This document shows, in pieces, positions 1 through 9,011 of a DNA stretch of 64,000 nucleotides. The number at the start of each line of letters is the position of its first letter. Within the stretch, counting starts at the first letter, position 1. The notes under the pieces were generated by a model. It had not been told where the DNA came from. It saw only the letters and a program-made list of their open reading frames with translations, and ran no database searches. The stretch spans positions 310,001 through 374,000 of the forward strand of contig NZ_VANR01000003.1 in assembly GCF_005885675.1 (NCBI RefSeq). The letters are read 5' to 3'. Both the position numbers and the translations under genes were made by a program. This stretch comes from Polaribacter aestuariivivens. Lineage in GTDB: Bacteria; Bacteroidota; Bacteroidia; Flavobacteriales; Flavobacteriaceae.

Positions 1-3
1 TTA

Positions 4-870
4 CTAATTTTTAGGTCTCATTAATCCTTCTTGTGCAAAAGAAGCCACTAACTTTCCATCTCTTGTAAAAATATTTCCTTTAGCCAAACCTCTTGCACCA
101 AAAGCATTTGGAGATGCTGCTGAAAAAAGCATCCAATCATTATAATTGAAATCTCTAAAAAACCACATAGAATGATCTAAACTTGCAGTTTGAGTGTTTC
201 CAAAATTATGTTTGCTTGCATTCGGATTAAAAGCAGCGTTTAACACATTGTAATCAGATATATAGGTTAAAATTTCTTGTTTTGTTCTGTAATTTAAATT
301 TTTATGACTTTCTCCTTTTAAGCGAAACCAAACTTGCTCGTTTGCTGGTAAATCTTTTGGATCCATAGGATTTGGAACTCTAACTGGTTTAAATTCAATG
401 GGCCTTTTTACGCTTAAAAAAGCTTTGGTAGATTTTGGTAAAAAATCGCCAAATTTCTCCAACATATCATCCCAACTTAATAATTCTTCTGGTTGCTTTA
501 TGTTGGAATCGAAAGTTGCTTGATGCTCAAAACCATCTTCTTTTATATGAAATGAAGCTGCCATAATAAAAATAGTTTTATCATGCTGACTTGCTGTAAC
601 TCTTCTTGTTGAAAAACTTCCTCCATTTCGCATTTCTGCCACATGATAATTTATAGGAACCGTTAAATCTCCAGCTTCTAAAAAATAAGAATGTAATGAA
701 TGTAAAAACCGATTTTCTGGAACAGTTCTATAAGCTGCATTTACTGCTTGTGCCAAAACTTGACCGCCAAAAACATGTGGGCTTCCAATGGTATAACTAT
801 TTCCGCTAAAATTATTTTCTCCTAAATTTTTTAAATCTAAAAGGTCTATTAATTCTTTACTCGTTTGCAT
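4..870 (-). CDS. tesB: Acyl-CoA thioesterase II (TesB family)
   Basis: Predicted cytoplasmic hydrolase that splits acyl-CoA into free fatty acid and CoA. The 288 residues match the usual TesB length and hold two hotdog folds: the N-terminal one around residues 10-110 (motif HVFGGQVLAQA at 32-42, SLHSYFLEAGD at 58-68) and the C-terminal one around 175-286. The catalytic triad of E. coli TesB (Asp, Thr, Gln) appears as D206 in ISDYNVL, S230 in ASLDHSMWF (Ser in place of Thr) and Q280 in FAQEGLMRP. No signal peptide. The start ATG directly follows the TAA stop of the GNAT-like gene upstream on the same strand, so the two are almost certainly cotranscribed. The gene ends at the window edge and is complete. 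Confidence 0.93.
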   Translation of the reverse strand: MQTSKELIDLLDLKNLGENNFSGNSYTIGSPHVFGGQVLAQAVNAAYRTVPENRFLHSLHSYFLEAGDLTVPINYHVAEMRNGGSFSTRRVTASQHDKTIFIMAASFHIKEDGFEHQATFDSNIKQPEELLSWDDMLEKFGDFLPKSTKAFLSVKRPIEFKPVRVPNPMDPKDLPANEQVWFRLKGESHKNLNYRTKQEILTYISDYNVLNAAFNPNASKHNFGNTQTASLDHSMWFFRDFNYNDWMLFSAASPNAFGARGLAKGNIFTRDGKLVASFAQEGLMRPKN

Positions 871-2043
871 TTATTGCTGTTTTTTAAATGGAAATTTTTG
901 TTGAAATGGTGTGGGTTGAACTCTTTGCAAAAATAACTTTAATATTTTGTTTGTAATGGTTTTTTTGTGACGTAAATACATGGTTAAATCTTGTGGAATT
1001 GCACCTACAGAACTTTTAATTTCACTTGCAGTTCTTCCGAAATTAATGGTTTTTAGTTTTTTAGAAATGGCAATTTCAATATAGTGATATAGCATTCTTT
1101 GGTAAATTGCATAAGTTCTGTTTAACTGATAATCAATACCCACAAAATGAGAATCTAAAGTGTTTTTTGTAATAACACCAGACATAAAACCAACTACATT
1201 CTTATTTAAAATAAGGACTTTTAAGATATAGGTGCTTCCTAATTTATCTTTAAAATCTTTATAGGTTTCTAAATTAAAGTGGCCTAAATTAAAATCTGCA
1301 TTTGCAGCAACTTTTTCATATAAATCAGTCATTTTTGGCAAAAATTCCTCAATATTTTTGCTTGTAACTTCTTCAATTTTTATGCTACTACTTTGTGAAA
1401 ATGCTTTTTTAGCTTTTACTCGAAACTTAGTTTTCATTGCAGCTAAATAATTATCAAAACTTAGCCAATTTTCATCAATATTAAGTAGCATGTTAGGTTC
1501 TACTAAAAAAGGGTTGTAGCTGAATTTTTTTAGTTCGTCAGTAATAAAAAGCGATTCTCTTACAAAGTCTTTAATGAGAAAAGCATCAATATTATTTTTT
1601 AATTTTTTATTGGTGTTTACAAGATGATTTATAGCGTTAGCAAGTTCTTTTATTACCTTTTTTTTATCTTGATTTTGATGTATGAATAAACCATGTTCTC
1701 CACTTACAAATGTGTTTCCTGAAATTAATAACTTTAATGGTTTACTTTCTTTAATAATACCAAATTGTCTTCCTAATTTTTTTAAAAAATCAAAATCTTT
1801 TTGCATTGACTTCATATAAAAATCTACAATTTGAATGGACGAATATGCAGTAGGTTTTTCGTTTTCATCAACCAAAACAATGTGTGAAAAAGTAATGTTT
1901 GGGTGATTTTTTTCTATTGATTTTAAAAAATCTTGATGAAAATAAATGTTGTTTTCACATTGAAGATGATTCCATATTTTAGTAGGAATTTCATCAATCG
2001 AATTAAAAAATAAAGCAGTATTTGTGTTTTTACAAAAAATCAA
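871..2043 (-). CDS. GNAT-fold acyltransferase-like protein (peptidogalycan biosynthesis/FemAB-like)
   Basis: 390 residues resembling the GNAT-superfamily proteins that flavobacterial genomes often carry under the misleading name '8-amino-7-oxononanoate synthase'. An acyl- or aminoacyl-transferase role fits the fold; the substrate is unknown. The C-terminal half (about 195-350) has the GNAT-like pattern: a basic helix AAMKTKFRVKAKKAF, a strand pair ending VVGFMSGVI, then FVGIDYQLNRTYAIYQRM and a terminal INFGRTASEIK segment. There is no ATG near the N-terminus. The reading frame opens with TTG immediately after an in-frame TAG, so TTG at 2043 is the likely start. The TAA stop abuts the ATG of tesB. 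It is divergent from the RND operon. Confidence 0.75.
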   Translation of the reverse strand: MIFCKNTNTALFFNSIDEIPTKIWNHLQCENNIYFHQDFLKSIEKNHPNITFSHIVLVDENEKPTAYSSIQIVDFYMKSMQKDFDFLKKLGRQFGIIKESKPLKLLISGNTFVSGEHGLFIHQNQDKKKVIKELANAINHLVNTNKKLKNNIDAFLIKDFVRESLFITDELKKFSYNPFLVEPNMLLNIDENWLSFDNYLAAMKTKFRVKAKKAFSQSSSIKIEEVTSKNIEEFLPKMTDLYEKVAANADFNLGHFNLETYKDFKDKLGSTYILKVLILNKNVVGFMSGVITKNTLDSHFVGIDYQLNRTYAIYQRMLYHYIEIAISKKLKTINFGRTASEIKSSVGAIPQDLTMYLRHKKTITNKILKLFLQRVQPTPFQQKFPFKKQQ

Positions 2044-2159
2044 CTAAAGAAGTATAATTAAAAATTAATCATATAAAGATGCTAAAAAAAAGTGGTTCAT
2101 AAAATTTTATTGAATAATTAATACATTATAACGTTTCTTTAACAAAGTTGTTTTAAACT

Positions 2160-2193
2160 TTGGAATGACTAATACGTCAAAAAAGTATCTTTG
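2160..2193 (+). promoter_or_regulatory. Promoter of the RND efflux operon
   Basis: A perfect Bacteroidota -7 box TATCTTTG lies at 2186-2193, with TTG at 2160-2162 as the -33 element (23 bp between them). The box ends 55 bp before the adaptor ATG. Assigned by consensus only. Confidence 0.6.
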
Positions 2194-2248
2194 CAAGAAC
2201 TATTAAAAACCTTTCTTTCTTCTTATTAAGAAAGTTTAACTAACAATT

Positions 2249-3361
2249 ATGAGAAAAATAATTTTAGCTATTCTTGGAGTTTTAGCTATTGTAGGTGCTG
2301 TATATTTTGGAAATATATTGGTAGCAAAAAGTAATAAACCAAAACCAACTTTCAAAAAACAAATTAAAACGGTATTTGTAAATAGCGTTGAAAATAAAGA
2401 GATTCCTATTATTTTATCAGCAAGTGGTAATTTAATTGCTAAAAATAAAATTGATATTTTTTCTGAAGTGCAAGGTGTTTTAAAACCTTCTAAAAAACCA
2501 TTTAAAGCTGGAACAAAATATTATAGAGGAGAAACTTTGTTAAGCATCAATAGCGATGAATTTTATGCAAGTTTACAGTCTCAAAAAAGTAATTTATATA
2601 ATTTAATTACCTCTATAATGCCAGATATACGTTTAGATTACCCAAACGAGTTTAAAAAATGGGAAACGTATTTAAAAAGTTTTAACATCAATAAAACAAC
2701 ACCTAAGTTGCCAGATTTTAATACAGATAAAGAAAAGTATTTTATTTCTGGTAGAGGTATTTTAACAGCTTACTACAATGTAAAAAACTTAGAAGTTCGA
2801 AATTCTAAACATCAAATAAGAGCACCTTTTTCAGGTATTTTAACAGAAGCTTTGGTAAGCCCAGGAACTTTGGTTAGAGTGGGACAAAAATTAGGCGAAT
2901 TTATTGACCCAAGTATTTACGAAATGGAGGTTTCTATCAATGCAGAATTCGCTGATTTATTAAAAGTAGGAAACTCAGTAGCATTAACGAATTTAGAAAA
3001 AACGAAAGAGTATACTGGAAAAGTAGTTCGTATAAATGGTAAAGTAGACCAAGTATCACAAACTATAAAAGCATTTATAGATGTAAAACATCCAGATTTA
3101 AAAGAAGGTATGTTTTTAGAAGCAAATTTAGTAGCAAAATCTGAAAAAGATGCCATAGAAATTTCTAGAAAATTACTTATTGATAATAGCGCAGTTTATA
3201 CAGTAAAAAATGATAGTATTTTAAGTTTAGTACCTGTAAAACCAGTTCACTTTGCTTCGGAAACAGTAGTAATAAAAGGTTTAAAAAATAACGATAAAAT
3301 TTTAACACAACCTTTACCAGGATCGTTTGACGGAATGATTGTGAAAATCAATAAAAAATAG
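2249..3361 (+). CDS. RND efflux periplasmic adaptor (HlyD/MFP family)
   Basis: Membrane-fusion protein that would join the inner-membrane RND pump to the outer-membrane TolC-type channel. 370 residues: an N-terminal membrane anchor (about 4-24, rich in Ile/Leu/Ala), a first lipoyl half around residues 48-100 (IDIFSEVQGVL), a short helical hairpin about 103-180, the second lipoyl half about 190-220 (IRAPFSGILTEALVSPGTLVRVGQKLGEF), then beta-barrel and membrane-proximal domains. No lipobox cysteine is seen, so it is probably held by the N-terminal helix. It is the first gene of a three-gene operon, 5 bp before the pump gene, and has a well-formed promoter upstream. The exported substrate cannot be told from sequence. 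Confidence 0.92.
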   Translation: MRKIILAILGVLAIVGAVYFGNILVAKSNKPKPTFKKQIKTVFVNSVENKEIPIILSASGNLIAKNKIDIFSEVQGVLKPSKKPFKAGTKYYRGETLLSINSDEFYASLQSQKSNLYNLITSIMPDIRLDYPNEFKKWETYLKSFNINKTTPKLPDFNTDKEKYFISGRGILTAYYNVKNLEVRNSKHQIRAPFSGILTEALVSPGTLVRVGQKLGEFIDPSIYEMEVSINAEFADLLKVGNSVALTNLEKTKEYTGKVVRINGKVDQVSQTIKAFIDVKHPDLKEGMFLEANLVAKSEKDAIEISRKLLIDNSAVYTVKNDSILSLVPVKPVHFASETVVIKGLKNNDKILTQPLPGSFDGMIVKINKK

Positions 3362-3366
3362 GCTTT

Positions 3367-6300
3367 ATGAAAAAAATAATTACCTATTTTATAAAATATC
3401 CAGTTGCAGTAAATGTAATGATTTTTGCATTTATCATATTTGGTACAGTTGGTATTTTTAGTATGAAATCTTCCTTTTTTCCATTGGTAGATTCACAATT
3501 AATTAGAATTTCATTAGCATATCCTGGAGCTTCACCAGCTGAAATGGAAGAAGGTGTTGTACTAAAAATTGAAGACAATTTAAAAGGAATTGTTGGTGTA
3601 GAAAGAGTAACATCAGTTTCAAGAGAAAACTCAGCAAGTGTAAATATTGAGGTAGAAAAAGGAAAAGATATAGATGTTGTTTTATCAGACGTAAAAAACG
3701 CAGTAGATAGAGTTCCATCATTTCCATCTGGTATGGAGCCAGCTGTAATTGCAAAAGTAGAAAGTATAAGACCTACTATAAGTTTTACAGTTAGCGGAAA
3801 TAATGTTTCTTTAAAATCATTAAAACAATATGCTAGAAATGTAGAAAATGATATTCGAGGAATAGAAGGAATTTCACAAGTAGAAATTTCGGGTTTTCCA
3901 GATGAAGAGATAGAAATTGCAGTTCGTGAAAACGATTTACGCTCTTTAAATATGTCGTTTACAGAAGTTGCAACCGCCATTAGAAATTCCAATATTTTAA
4001 TTACAGGAGGTAATATAAAAACCGCAGAAGAAGATTATTTAATTCGTGCAAGTAATCGTTCTTATTACGGAGTTGAACTACAAAATTTAATTGTTAGAAC
4101 TGAACCTTCTGGAAATATAATTCGCTTAAAAGACGTAGCGTCTATTAACGATACTTGGTCCGAAAATCCAGACAAATTATATTACAATGGAAATTTAGCC
4201 ATAAATATTACAGTAAGTAATACCAATAATGAAGATTTAATTTCATCTGCAGATAAAATTAAAGAATACATAAATGAGTTCAACCAAAAACAACAAAACG
4301 TACAATTAAATGTTTCTAGTGATGCTTCTATTACCTTGAATGGAAGAACAAAATTATTAGTAGAAAACGGTATTGTTGGTATACTTTTAGTATTATTTTT
4401 CTTAGCGCTATTTTTAAATTTACGATTGGCAATTTGGGTTGCATTTGGTTTGCCAGTTGCCTTTTTTGGAATGTTTATGTTTGCAGCACAATTTGATGTA
4501 ACCATAAACGTATTATCTCTTTTTGGAATGATTATCGTTATTGGTATTTTGGTTGATGACGGAATTGTTATTGGAGAAAATATATATCATCATTACTACG
4601 ATTTAGGAAAAACCAAAATACAAGCTGCAATAGATGGTACAATGGAAGTAATTCCACCAATTGTTTCAGCAATTTTAACAACCATTATCGCTTTTTCTAC
4701 TTTCTTTTTTGTGGATGGTAGAATAGGAAGTTTCTTTGGCGAAGTTTCTACAATAGTATTGTTAACACTAAGTGTTTCGTTAATTGAAGCCTTGGTTATT
4801 TTACCAGCACACATTGCACACTCCAAAGCTTTAAAAAGAAGAAATGAAGAGTTTTCTGTAAATAATTTTAACTTTAATGACAATAATGTTGTTATTCTTG
4901 AAGAGAATAGTGATGAAGTTATTGTTGAAAAAAACGGAGAAAGAATTGTACTTTATAAAGAAAGTAAATTAGATGCCTTTTTCCGTAAAATTAACTCAAA
5001 GGCAGATGCCATTTTAGGGAAATTCAGAGACAATTATTACGTACCTTTTTTGAAGTTTTCTTTACAAAACAAGTTCTTTATTTTTTGTGTTTTTATTGCA
5101 ACCTTGTTAATTAGTTTCTCAGCATTAAGAGGTGGTGTTATAAAAAGCTCTTTTTTTCCAAGAATTGCTAGTGATCGTATTCAGATAACACTAAATATGC
5201 CACAAGGAACTAATGAAAAAATAACAGACTCTATAATATCTTCAATTGAAGAAAAAGTTTGGTTGGTAAATGAAGAGTATACAGCAAAACAAACAGGCAA
5301 TGTAGCTATTGTAGAAAACGTAATTAAAAGAGTTGGTCCAGGAAGCGCAAATGCAACTTTATCAGTAAATCTTTTACCTGGTGAAGCTCGTGATTTTTCT
5401 TCACCAGAAATTACAAATTCTATTCAACAAAAAGTAGGAAAAGTATATGGTGTAGAAAGCTTGGTTTTTGGTTCTGGAGGTAATTTTGGAGGAAGCCCAG
5501 TTGCAGTTTCTTTATTAGGAAACGATATAAAAGAATTAAAAGCAGTAAAAGATGAGTTAAAACAAGCATTAGAAAACAATCCTTTGCTAAAAGATGTTTC
5601 CGACAATGATCCTGCAGGAATTAAAGAAGTAAAAATTACTTTAAAAGACAATGCATATTTATTGGGCTTAAATTTACAGGCTATAATGGCACAAGTTCGA
5701 GCAGGATTTTTTGGTTTTCAAGCGCAACGTTTTCAGCGTGGTCAAGACGAAATTAAAGTTTGGGTTCGTTACGACAGGAAAGATAGGTCTTCCATAAAAG
5801 ATTTAGATGATATGCGAATTATAGCCCCAAATGGAACAAGAATTCCGTTTTCAGAAATCGCAACGTACGTAATAGAAAGAGGAGATATTGCCATCAATCA
5901 TTTAGAAGGTAAAAGAGAAATACAAGTTACTGCAGATTTAAAAGATTTAACAGCAAGTGAAACTGAAATTTTAGACAATATAAAAACGGTTATTCTACCA
6001 GAAATTTTATCTAAATATCCAACTGTAAAACCAATTTACGAAGGGCAAAATAGAGAAGCTAAAAAAACTACAGATTCCATAAACATTGTAGGGCCAATAA
6101 TTTTGCTATTAATATATATTGTAATTGCATTTACATTCCGTTCTTACAGTCAGCCAATTTTGTTAATAATAATGATTCCTTTTAGTATGATTGGAGTTAT
6201 TTGGGGGCATTATATTCATAATTTTTCTATCGGAATTTTATCCTTTTTGGGAATCATTGCTCTAATAGGAATTATGGTAAATGATGGTTTGGTTTTGATA

Positions 6301-6723
6301 GGTAAATTCAATAGTTATTTAAAAGAAGGTTTAAAGTACGATGAAGCTTTAATAAAAGCAGGTCAATCTCGTTTTAGAGCCATTTTCTTAACATCTTTAA
6401 CAACTATTGCTGGATTAGCGCCATTAATATTTGAAAAAAGTAGACAAGCACAATTTTTAATTCCAATGGCAATTTCAATTGCATATGGTATCGCAATTGC
6501 AACTGTTTTAACTTTGGTAATGTTGCCTCTAATGCTGGCAGCATCTAACACATTAAAAGTTAAAATTAAATGGTTAAAAACAGATACTCATGTAACTAAA
6601 GAAGAAGTAGAAAGAGCCATTATAGAATCTAAAATTGACGAAGAAGAAACTATAAGAATTTCTGAAGAAAAAGAGGCTAATTTAAAATTAGATAACAAAA
6701 AAAACAATAATGAAACTGAATAA
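3367..6723 (+). CDS. RND-family efflux pump permease (AcrB/MdtB-like)
   Basis: Inner-membrane proton-driven exporter, 1118 residues, slightly longer than typical AcrB-type pumps (about 1050) because of a charged C-terminal tail (about 1070-1118). It has the RND plan: TM1 at residues 10-30, a large periplasmic porter domain, a TM2-6 bundle around 335-500, a second periplasmic domain, and TM8-12 around 900-1060. The proton-relay motif in TM4 is seen as GILVDDGIVIGENIYHH, with both acidic residues kept, and TM8-12 contain GIIALIGIMVNDGLVLI. A charged stretch of about 70 residues sits between TM6 and TM7. It follows the adaptor by 5 bp and overlaps the TolC gene by 14 bp, which suggests translational coupling. 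Drug, bile salt or metal specificity is unresolved. Confidence 0.93.
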   Translation: MKKIITYFIKYPVAVNVMIFAFIIFGTVGIFSMKSSFFPLVDSQLIRISLAYPGASPAEMEEGVVLKIEDNLKGIVGVERVTSVSRENSASVNIEVEKGKDIDVVLSDVKNAVDRVPSFPSGMEPAVIAKVESIRPTISFTVSGNNVSLKSLKQYARNVENDIRGIEGISQVEISGFPDEEIEIAVRENDLRSLNMSFTEVATAIRNSNILITGGNIKTAEEDYLIRASNRSYYGVELQNLIVRTEPSGNIIRLKDVASINDTWSENPDKLYYNGNLAINITVSNTNNEDLISSADKIKEYINEFNQKQQNVQLNVSSDASITLNGRTKLLVENGIVGILLVLFFLALFLNLRLAIWVAFGLPVAFFGMFMFAAQFDVTINVLSLFGMIIVIGILVDDGIVIGENIYHHYYDLGKTKIQAAIDGTMEVIPPIVSAILTTIIAFSTFFFVDGRIGSFFGEVSTIVLLTLSVSLIEALVILPAHIAHSKALKRRNEEFSVNNFNFNDNNVVILEENSDEVIVEKNGERIVLYKESKLDAFFRKINSKADAILGKFRDNYYVPFLKFSLQNKFFIFCVFIATLLISFSALRGGVIKSSFFPRIASDRIQITLNMPQGTNEKITDSIISSIEEKVWLVNEEYTAKQTGNVAIVENVIKRVGPGSANATLSVNLLPGEARDFSSPEITNSIQQKVGKVYGVESLVFGSGGNFGGSPVAVSLLGNDIKELKAVKDELKQALENNPLLKDVSDNDPAGIKEVKITLKDNAYLLGLNLQAIMAQVRAGFFGFQAQRFQRGQDEIKVWVRYDRKDRSSIKDLDDMRIIAPNGTRIPFSEIATYVIERGDIAINHLEGKREIQVTADLKDLTASETEILDNIKTVILPEILSKYPTVKPIYEGQNREAKKTTDSINIVGPIILLLIYIVIAFTFRSYSQPILLIIMIPFSMIGVIWGHYIHNFSIGILSFLGIIALIGIMVNDGLVLIGKFNSYLKEGLKYDEALIKAGQSRFRAIFLTSLTTIAGLAPLIFEKSRQAQFLIPMAISIAYGIAIATVLTLVMLPLMLAASNTLKVKIKWLKTDTHVTKEEVERAIIESKIDEEETIRISEEKEANLKLDNKKNNNETE

Positions 6724-8053
6724 AAAAGCAATTATTTTAGTCGTTTTTTTATCGACTTTACAACTTTTTTCTCAAGAAATTTTAACCAAAAATGAAGCGT
6801 TAAAAATTACTTTAGAAAACAATTTTGGCATTAAAATAGCAAACAATAATTTAGAAGTTGCAAAAAATAATAGTAGTATTTATAATAGTGGTTATTTACC
6901 AACAGCAACACTAAATTCTGGAGCAGATTACCGAAGAAATAACCAAACAATCGTATTTACAGACCCAAATACTGGTAGTGATAATGAGAGAGTAGGAAAT
7001 GGTGTAGTTACAAAAACATATTCTGCTTCTGTAGGTATTAATTATACAATTTTTGATGGTTTGGGTAGAAAATACAACTATCAACAATTAAAAGAAACTT
7101 ATAACTTAACAGAACTACAAGCAAAAGAAACAATTGAAAACACCTATTTACAATTGTTTACTGTTTATTTTCAAATTGCACGTTTAACTGAAAATACTAA
7201 TAATTTAGAAGAGGCATTAACTATTTCAAAAAGTAGATTAGAGCGTGCAAAATATCAATATGAATATGGACAATCTACAAAATTAGAATTACTAAATGCA
7301 GAGGTAGATATTAATAATGATAGTATTTCACTCATAAATTCCAGACAACAATTATCAAATGCAAAACGTGGTTTAAATATAGTTTTAGGCGTTGAAAAAG
7401 AAGTGAATTATGAAGTTGAAACAGAAGTAGATTTTAATGAAATGATGAATTTTGAAAATCTTCAGCAAAAAACGTTGTCAAACAACAGTTTATTAAACCA
7501 AAACAAAAAAAATATTGCCATTAGCGAGTTTAATATAAAAATTAACAATTCCAATTATTTACCATCATTAAACTTTAATACTTCTTATGGTTTTAATAGA
7601 ACAGAAAATGAAAATTTAGTAAATCCTTTTGGAGCTCGTTTAATAACTTCTGATGGTTTAAATGCAGGTTTAACCTTATCTTGGAATATATTTGATGGTG
7701 GAGCAACAAAAACAAGAGTTGCAAATGCAAAAATTGCACTAGAAAATCAGCAAATTTTGTTAGACCAACAAACTGTTACAATAAAAAACAATTTAAAAAA
7801 TACTTGGGAAAACTATCAGAATCAATTATTTATTTTGAAAGCACAAGAAAAAAATGTTGCTACTGCTCAAAATAACTTTGACAGAACAGAAGAGCGCTAT
7901 AAATTAGGGCAAGTAACATCTATAGAGTTTAGGCAGGCACAAATAAACTTATTCAATTCAAAAACGGCTTTTAACAATGCAAAATTCGATGCAAAACTTA
8001 TAGAACTCCAATTACTACAATTAAGTGGCGATATTTTAAATGTAAAATTTTAA
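6710..8053 (+). CDS. TolC-family outer membrane efflux protein
   Basis: Outer-membrane channel of the tripartite RND system, 447 residues, normal for the family. A signal peptide ends near residue 22 (LQLFSQEIL). Two OEP repeats follow, each rich in Asn/Gln-bearing helices: the first about 25-225 and the second about 235-440, the latter with the typical ERYKLGQVTSIEFRQAQ segment near 400. The ATG lies inside the last codons of the pump gene, 14 bp before that gene's stop, so expression is probably coupled. Together with the two preceding genes it makes a complete exporter. Confidence 0.92.
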   Translation: MKLNKKAIILVVFLSTLQLFSQEILTKNEALKITLENNFGIKIANNNLEVAKNNSSIYNSGYLPTATLNSGADYRRNNQTIVFTDPNTGSDNERVGNGVVTKTYSASVGINYTIFDGLGRKYNYQQLKETYNLTELQAKETIENTYLQLFTVYFQIARLTENTNNLEEALTISKSRLERAKYQYEYGQSTKLELLNAEVDINNDSISLINSRQQLSNAKRGLNIVLGVEKEVNYEVETEVDFNEMMNFENLQQKTLSNNSLLNQNKKNIAISEFNIKINNSNYLPSLNFNTSYGFNRTENENLVNPFGARLITSDGLNAGLTLSWNIFDGGATKTRVANAKIALENQQILLDQQTVTIKNNLKNTWENYQNQLFILKAQEKNVATAQNNFDRTEERYKLGQVTSIEFRQAQINLFNSKTAFNNAKFDAKLIELQLLQLSGDILNVKF

Positions 8054-8119
8054 AAACTGATTTTTATCATATTTTACAATTTTCTTATTTCATAATTTTA
8101 TCATCAAATTAAATAAGAT

Positions 8120-8254
8120 ATGAATACGGTTAGTTTACCTCTTGTTTCTTGGACAAATGGTACCATAATGATAGGCGTTTTTGCACTAGTAGTAATAGGT
8201 TTAGTTGTTGCTATTTTTTTATTAATGAATACAGATAAGAAAGCGAAAAAGTAA
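8120..8254 (+). CDS. Small single-span membrane protein (44 aa)
   Basis: A 44-residue gene between tolC and a terminator. The product begins MNTVSLPLVSWTNGTIM, carries one membrane helix (residues 16-37, rich in Val/Ile/Leu) and ends in a lysine-rich tail DKKAKK, giving a likely N-out/C-in orientation. It lies 66 bp after tolC and 24 bp before a clean hairpin terminator, so it is probably the last gene of the RND operon or a small transcript of its own. Reading frame, hydrophobic span, positive-inside tail and terminator position support a real gene. No family function is recognised. Confidence 0.6.
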   Translation: MNTVSLPLVSWTNGTIMIGVFALVVIGLVVAIFLLMNTDKKAKK

Positions 8255-8277
8255 CAAATTTGTTAGTTAGTTTTAAG

Positions 8278-8305
8278 AAACCTGAGTGAAAGCTCAGGTT
8301 TTTTT
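8278..8305 (+). terminator. Rho-independent terminator after the RND operon
   Basis: Perfect 9-bp stem AAACCTGAG / CTCAGGTTT with a 6-nt loop (8287-8292), followed by a run of T. It separates the efflux operon from the methyltransferase gene. Confidence 0.88.
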
Positions 8306-8333
8306 AATTTTAATTTTTAGAATAAAATAACTG

Positions 8334-8341
8334 TATTTTTG
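8334..8341 (+). promoter_or_regulatory. Possible -7 box for the methyltransferase gene
   Basis: TATTTTTG fits TAnnTTTG exactly and ends 23 bp before the ATG at 8365. No convincing TTG lies at -33, so this is a weak call. Confidence 0.35.
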
Positions 8342-8364
8342 TTGAAACAAATACTTTTCTAAAA

Positions 8365-8946
8365 ATGGATTTATCTGAAAACGCATGGAACTCTCGTTAT
8401 ATAAACAATGATATTGGATGGGATTTGGGTAAAGTTTCTCCACCTCTAAAAAACTATTTTGATCAGTTAGAAGATAAAAAAATAAAAATTTTAATTCCTG
8501 GAGCAGGAAATGCCTATGAAGCAGAATATCTTTTTAATCAAGGTTTTAGAAACGTATTTGTAATAGATTTATCTAAAACAGCATTAGATAATTTTAAAAA
8601 AAGAGTTCCAGATTTTCCAACATCTCAATTACTTCATGGTAATTTTTTTGACATTAATATATCGTTCAATTTAATAATAGAACAAACTTTTTTTTGTGCC
8701 ATAAACCCAAACTTAAGGCAACAATATTCCATTAAAATGCATCAAATTTTAAAAACAAATGGCAAATTAGTTGGTTTATTATTCAATGCATCTTTGTTTA
8801 GTAATCGCCCACCATTTGGAGGTTCTAAAAAAGAGTATGTTAGTTATTTTAAGCCCTATTTTGAAATGAAAACTTTTGAAAATTGTTACAACTCTATAAA
8901 AAGTAGACATGGAAAAGAACTGTTTATACAATTAATAAAGAAATAA
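8365..8946 (+). CDS. SAM-dependent methyltransferase, TPMT family
   Basis: Class I Rossmann-fold methyltransferase of the thiopurine S-methyltransferase family, 193 residues and cytoplasmic. The N-terminal signature WNSRYINNDIGWDLGKVSPPL (residues 8-28) is typical of TPMT-like proteins. Motif I (SAM binding) is ILIPGAGNAYEAEYL at about 43-57, the acidic end of strand beta2 is VIDLS near 70, and motif III is EQTFFCAINP near 107-116. In the C-terminal half, NRPPFGGSKKEY also matches the family. Bacterial members act on thiols, selenium or tellurium compounds; the true substrate is unknown. It stands alone between a terminator and the galactose operon. Confidence 0.85.
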   Translation: MDLSENAWNSRYINNDIGWDLGKVSPPLKNYFDQLEDKKIKILIPGAGNAYEAEYLFNQGFRNVFVIDLSKTALDNFKKRVPDFPTSQLLHGNFFDINISFNLIIEQTFFCAINPNLRQQYSIKMHQILKTNGKLVGLLFNASLFSNRPPFGGSKKEYVSYFKPYFEMKTFENCYNSIKSRHGKELFIQLIKK

Positions 8947-8961
8947 TTGATATAAAATCAT

Positions 8962-8977
8962 ACTAGTACCTACTAGT
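8962..8977 (+). promoter_or_regulatory. Candidate operator of the GntR-type regulator
   Basis: A perfect inverted repeat ACTAGTA-CC-TACTAGT. Its right arm touches the TTG (-33) of the promoter of the regulator gene. Size, symmetry and position suit autorepression by the dimeric GntR-type protein encoded 35 bp downstream. Binding itself is inferred. Confidence 0.6.
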
Positions 8978-9007
8978 TGTTTTTTAAGTTTTTCTTTTCT
9001 ATATTTG
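8977..9007 (+). promoter_or_regulatory. Promoter of the galactose operon (nearly leaderless)
   Basis: TTG at 8977-8979, a 20-bp gap, then a perfect -7 box TATATTTG at 9000-9007. The ATG of the regulator starts at 9012, only 5 bp after the box, so transcription would start at or next to the start codon. Confidence 0.65.
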
Positions 9008-9011
9008 CCAT

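Noticed and set aside
3384..3992. Long open frames on the minus strand inside the RND pump gene (also 4182-4505, 4596-4883, 5424-5651)
   Set aside because: They lie wholly inside a well-supported pump gene, their products show no family features and they follow from its codon bias.
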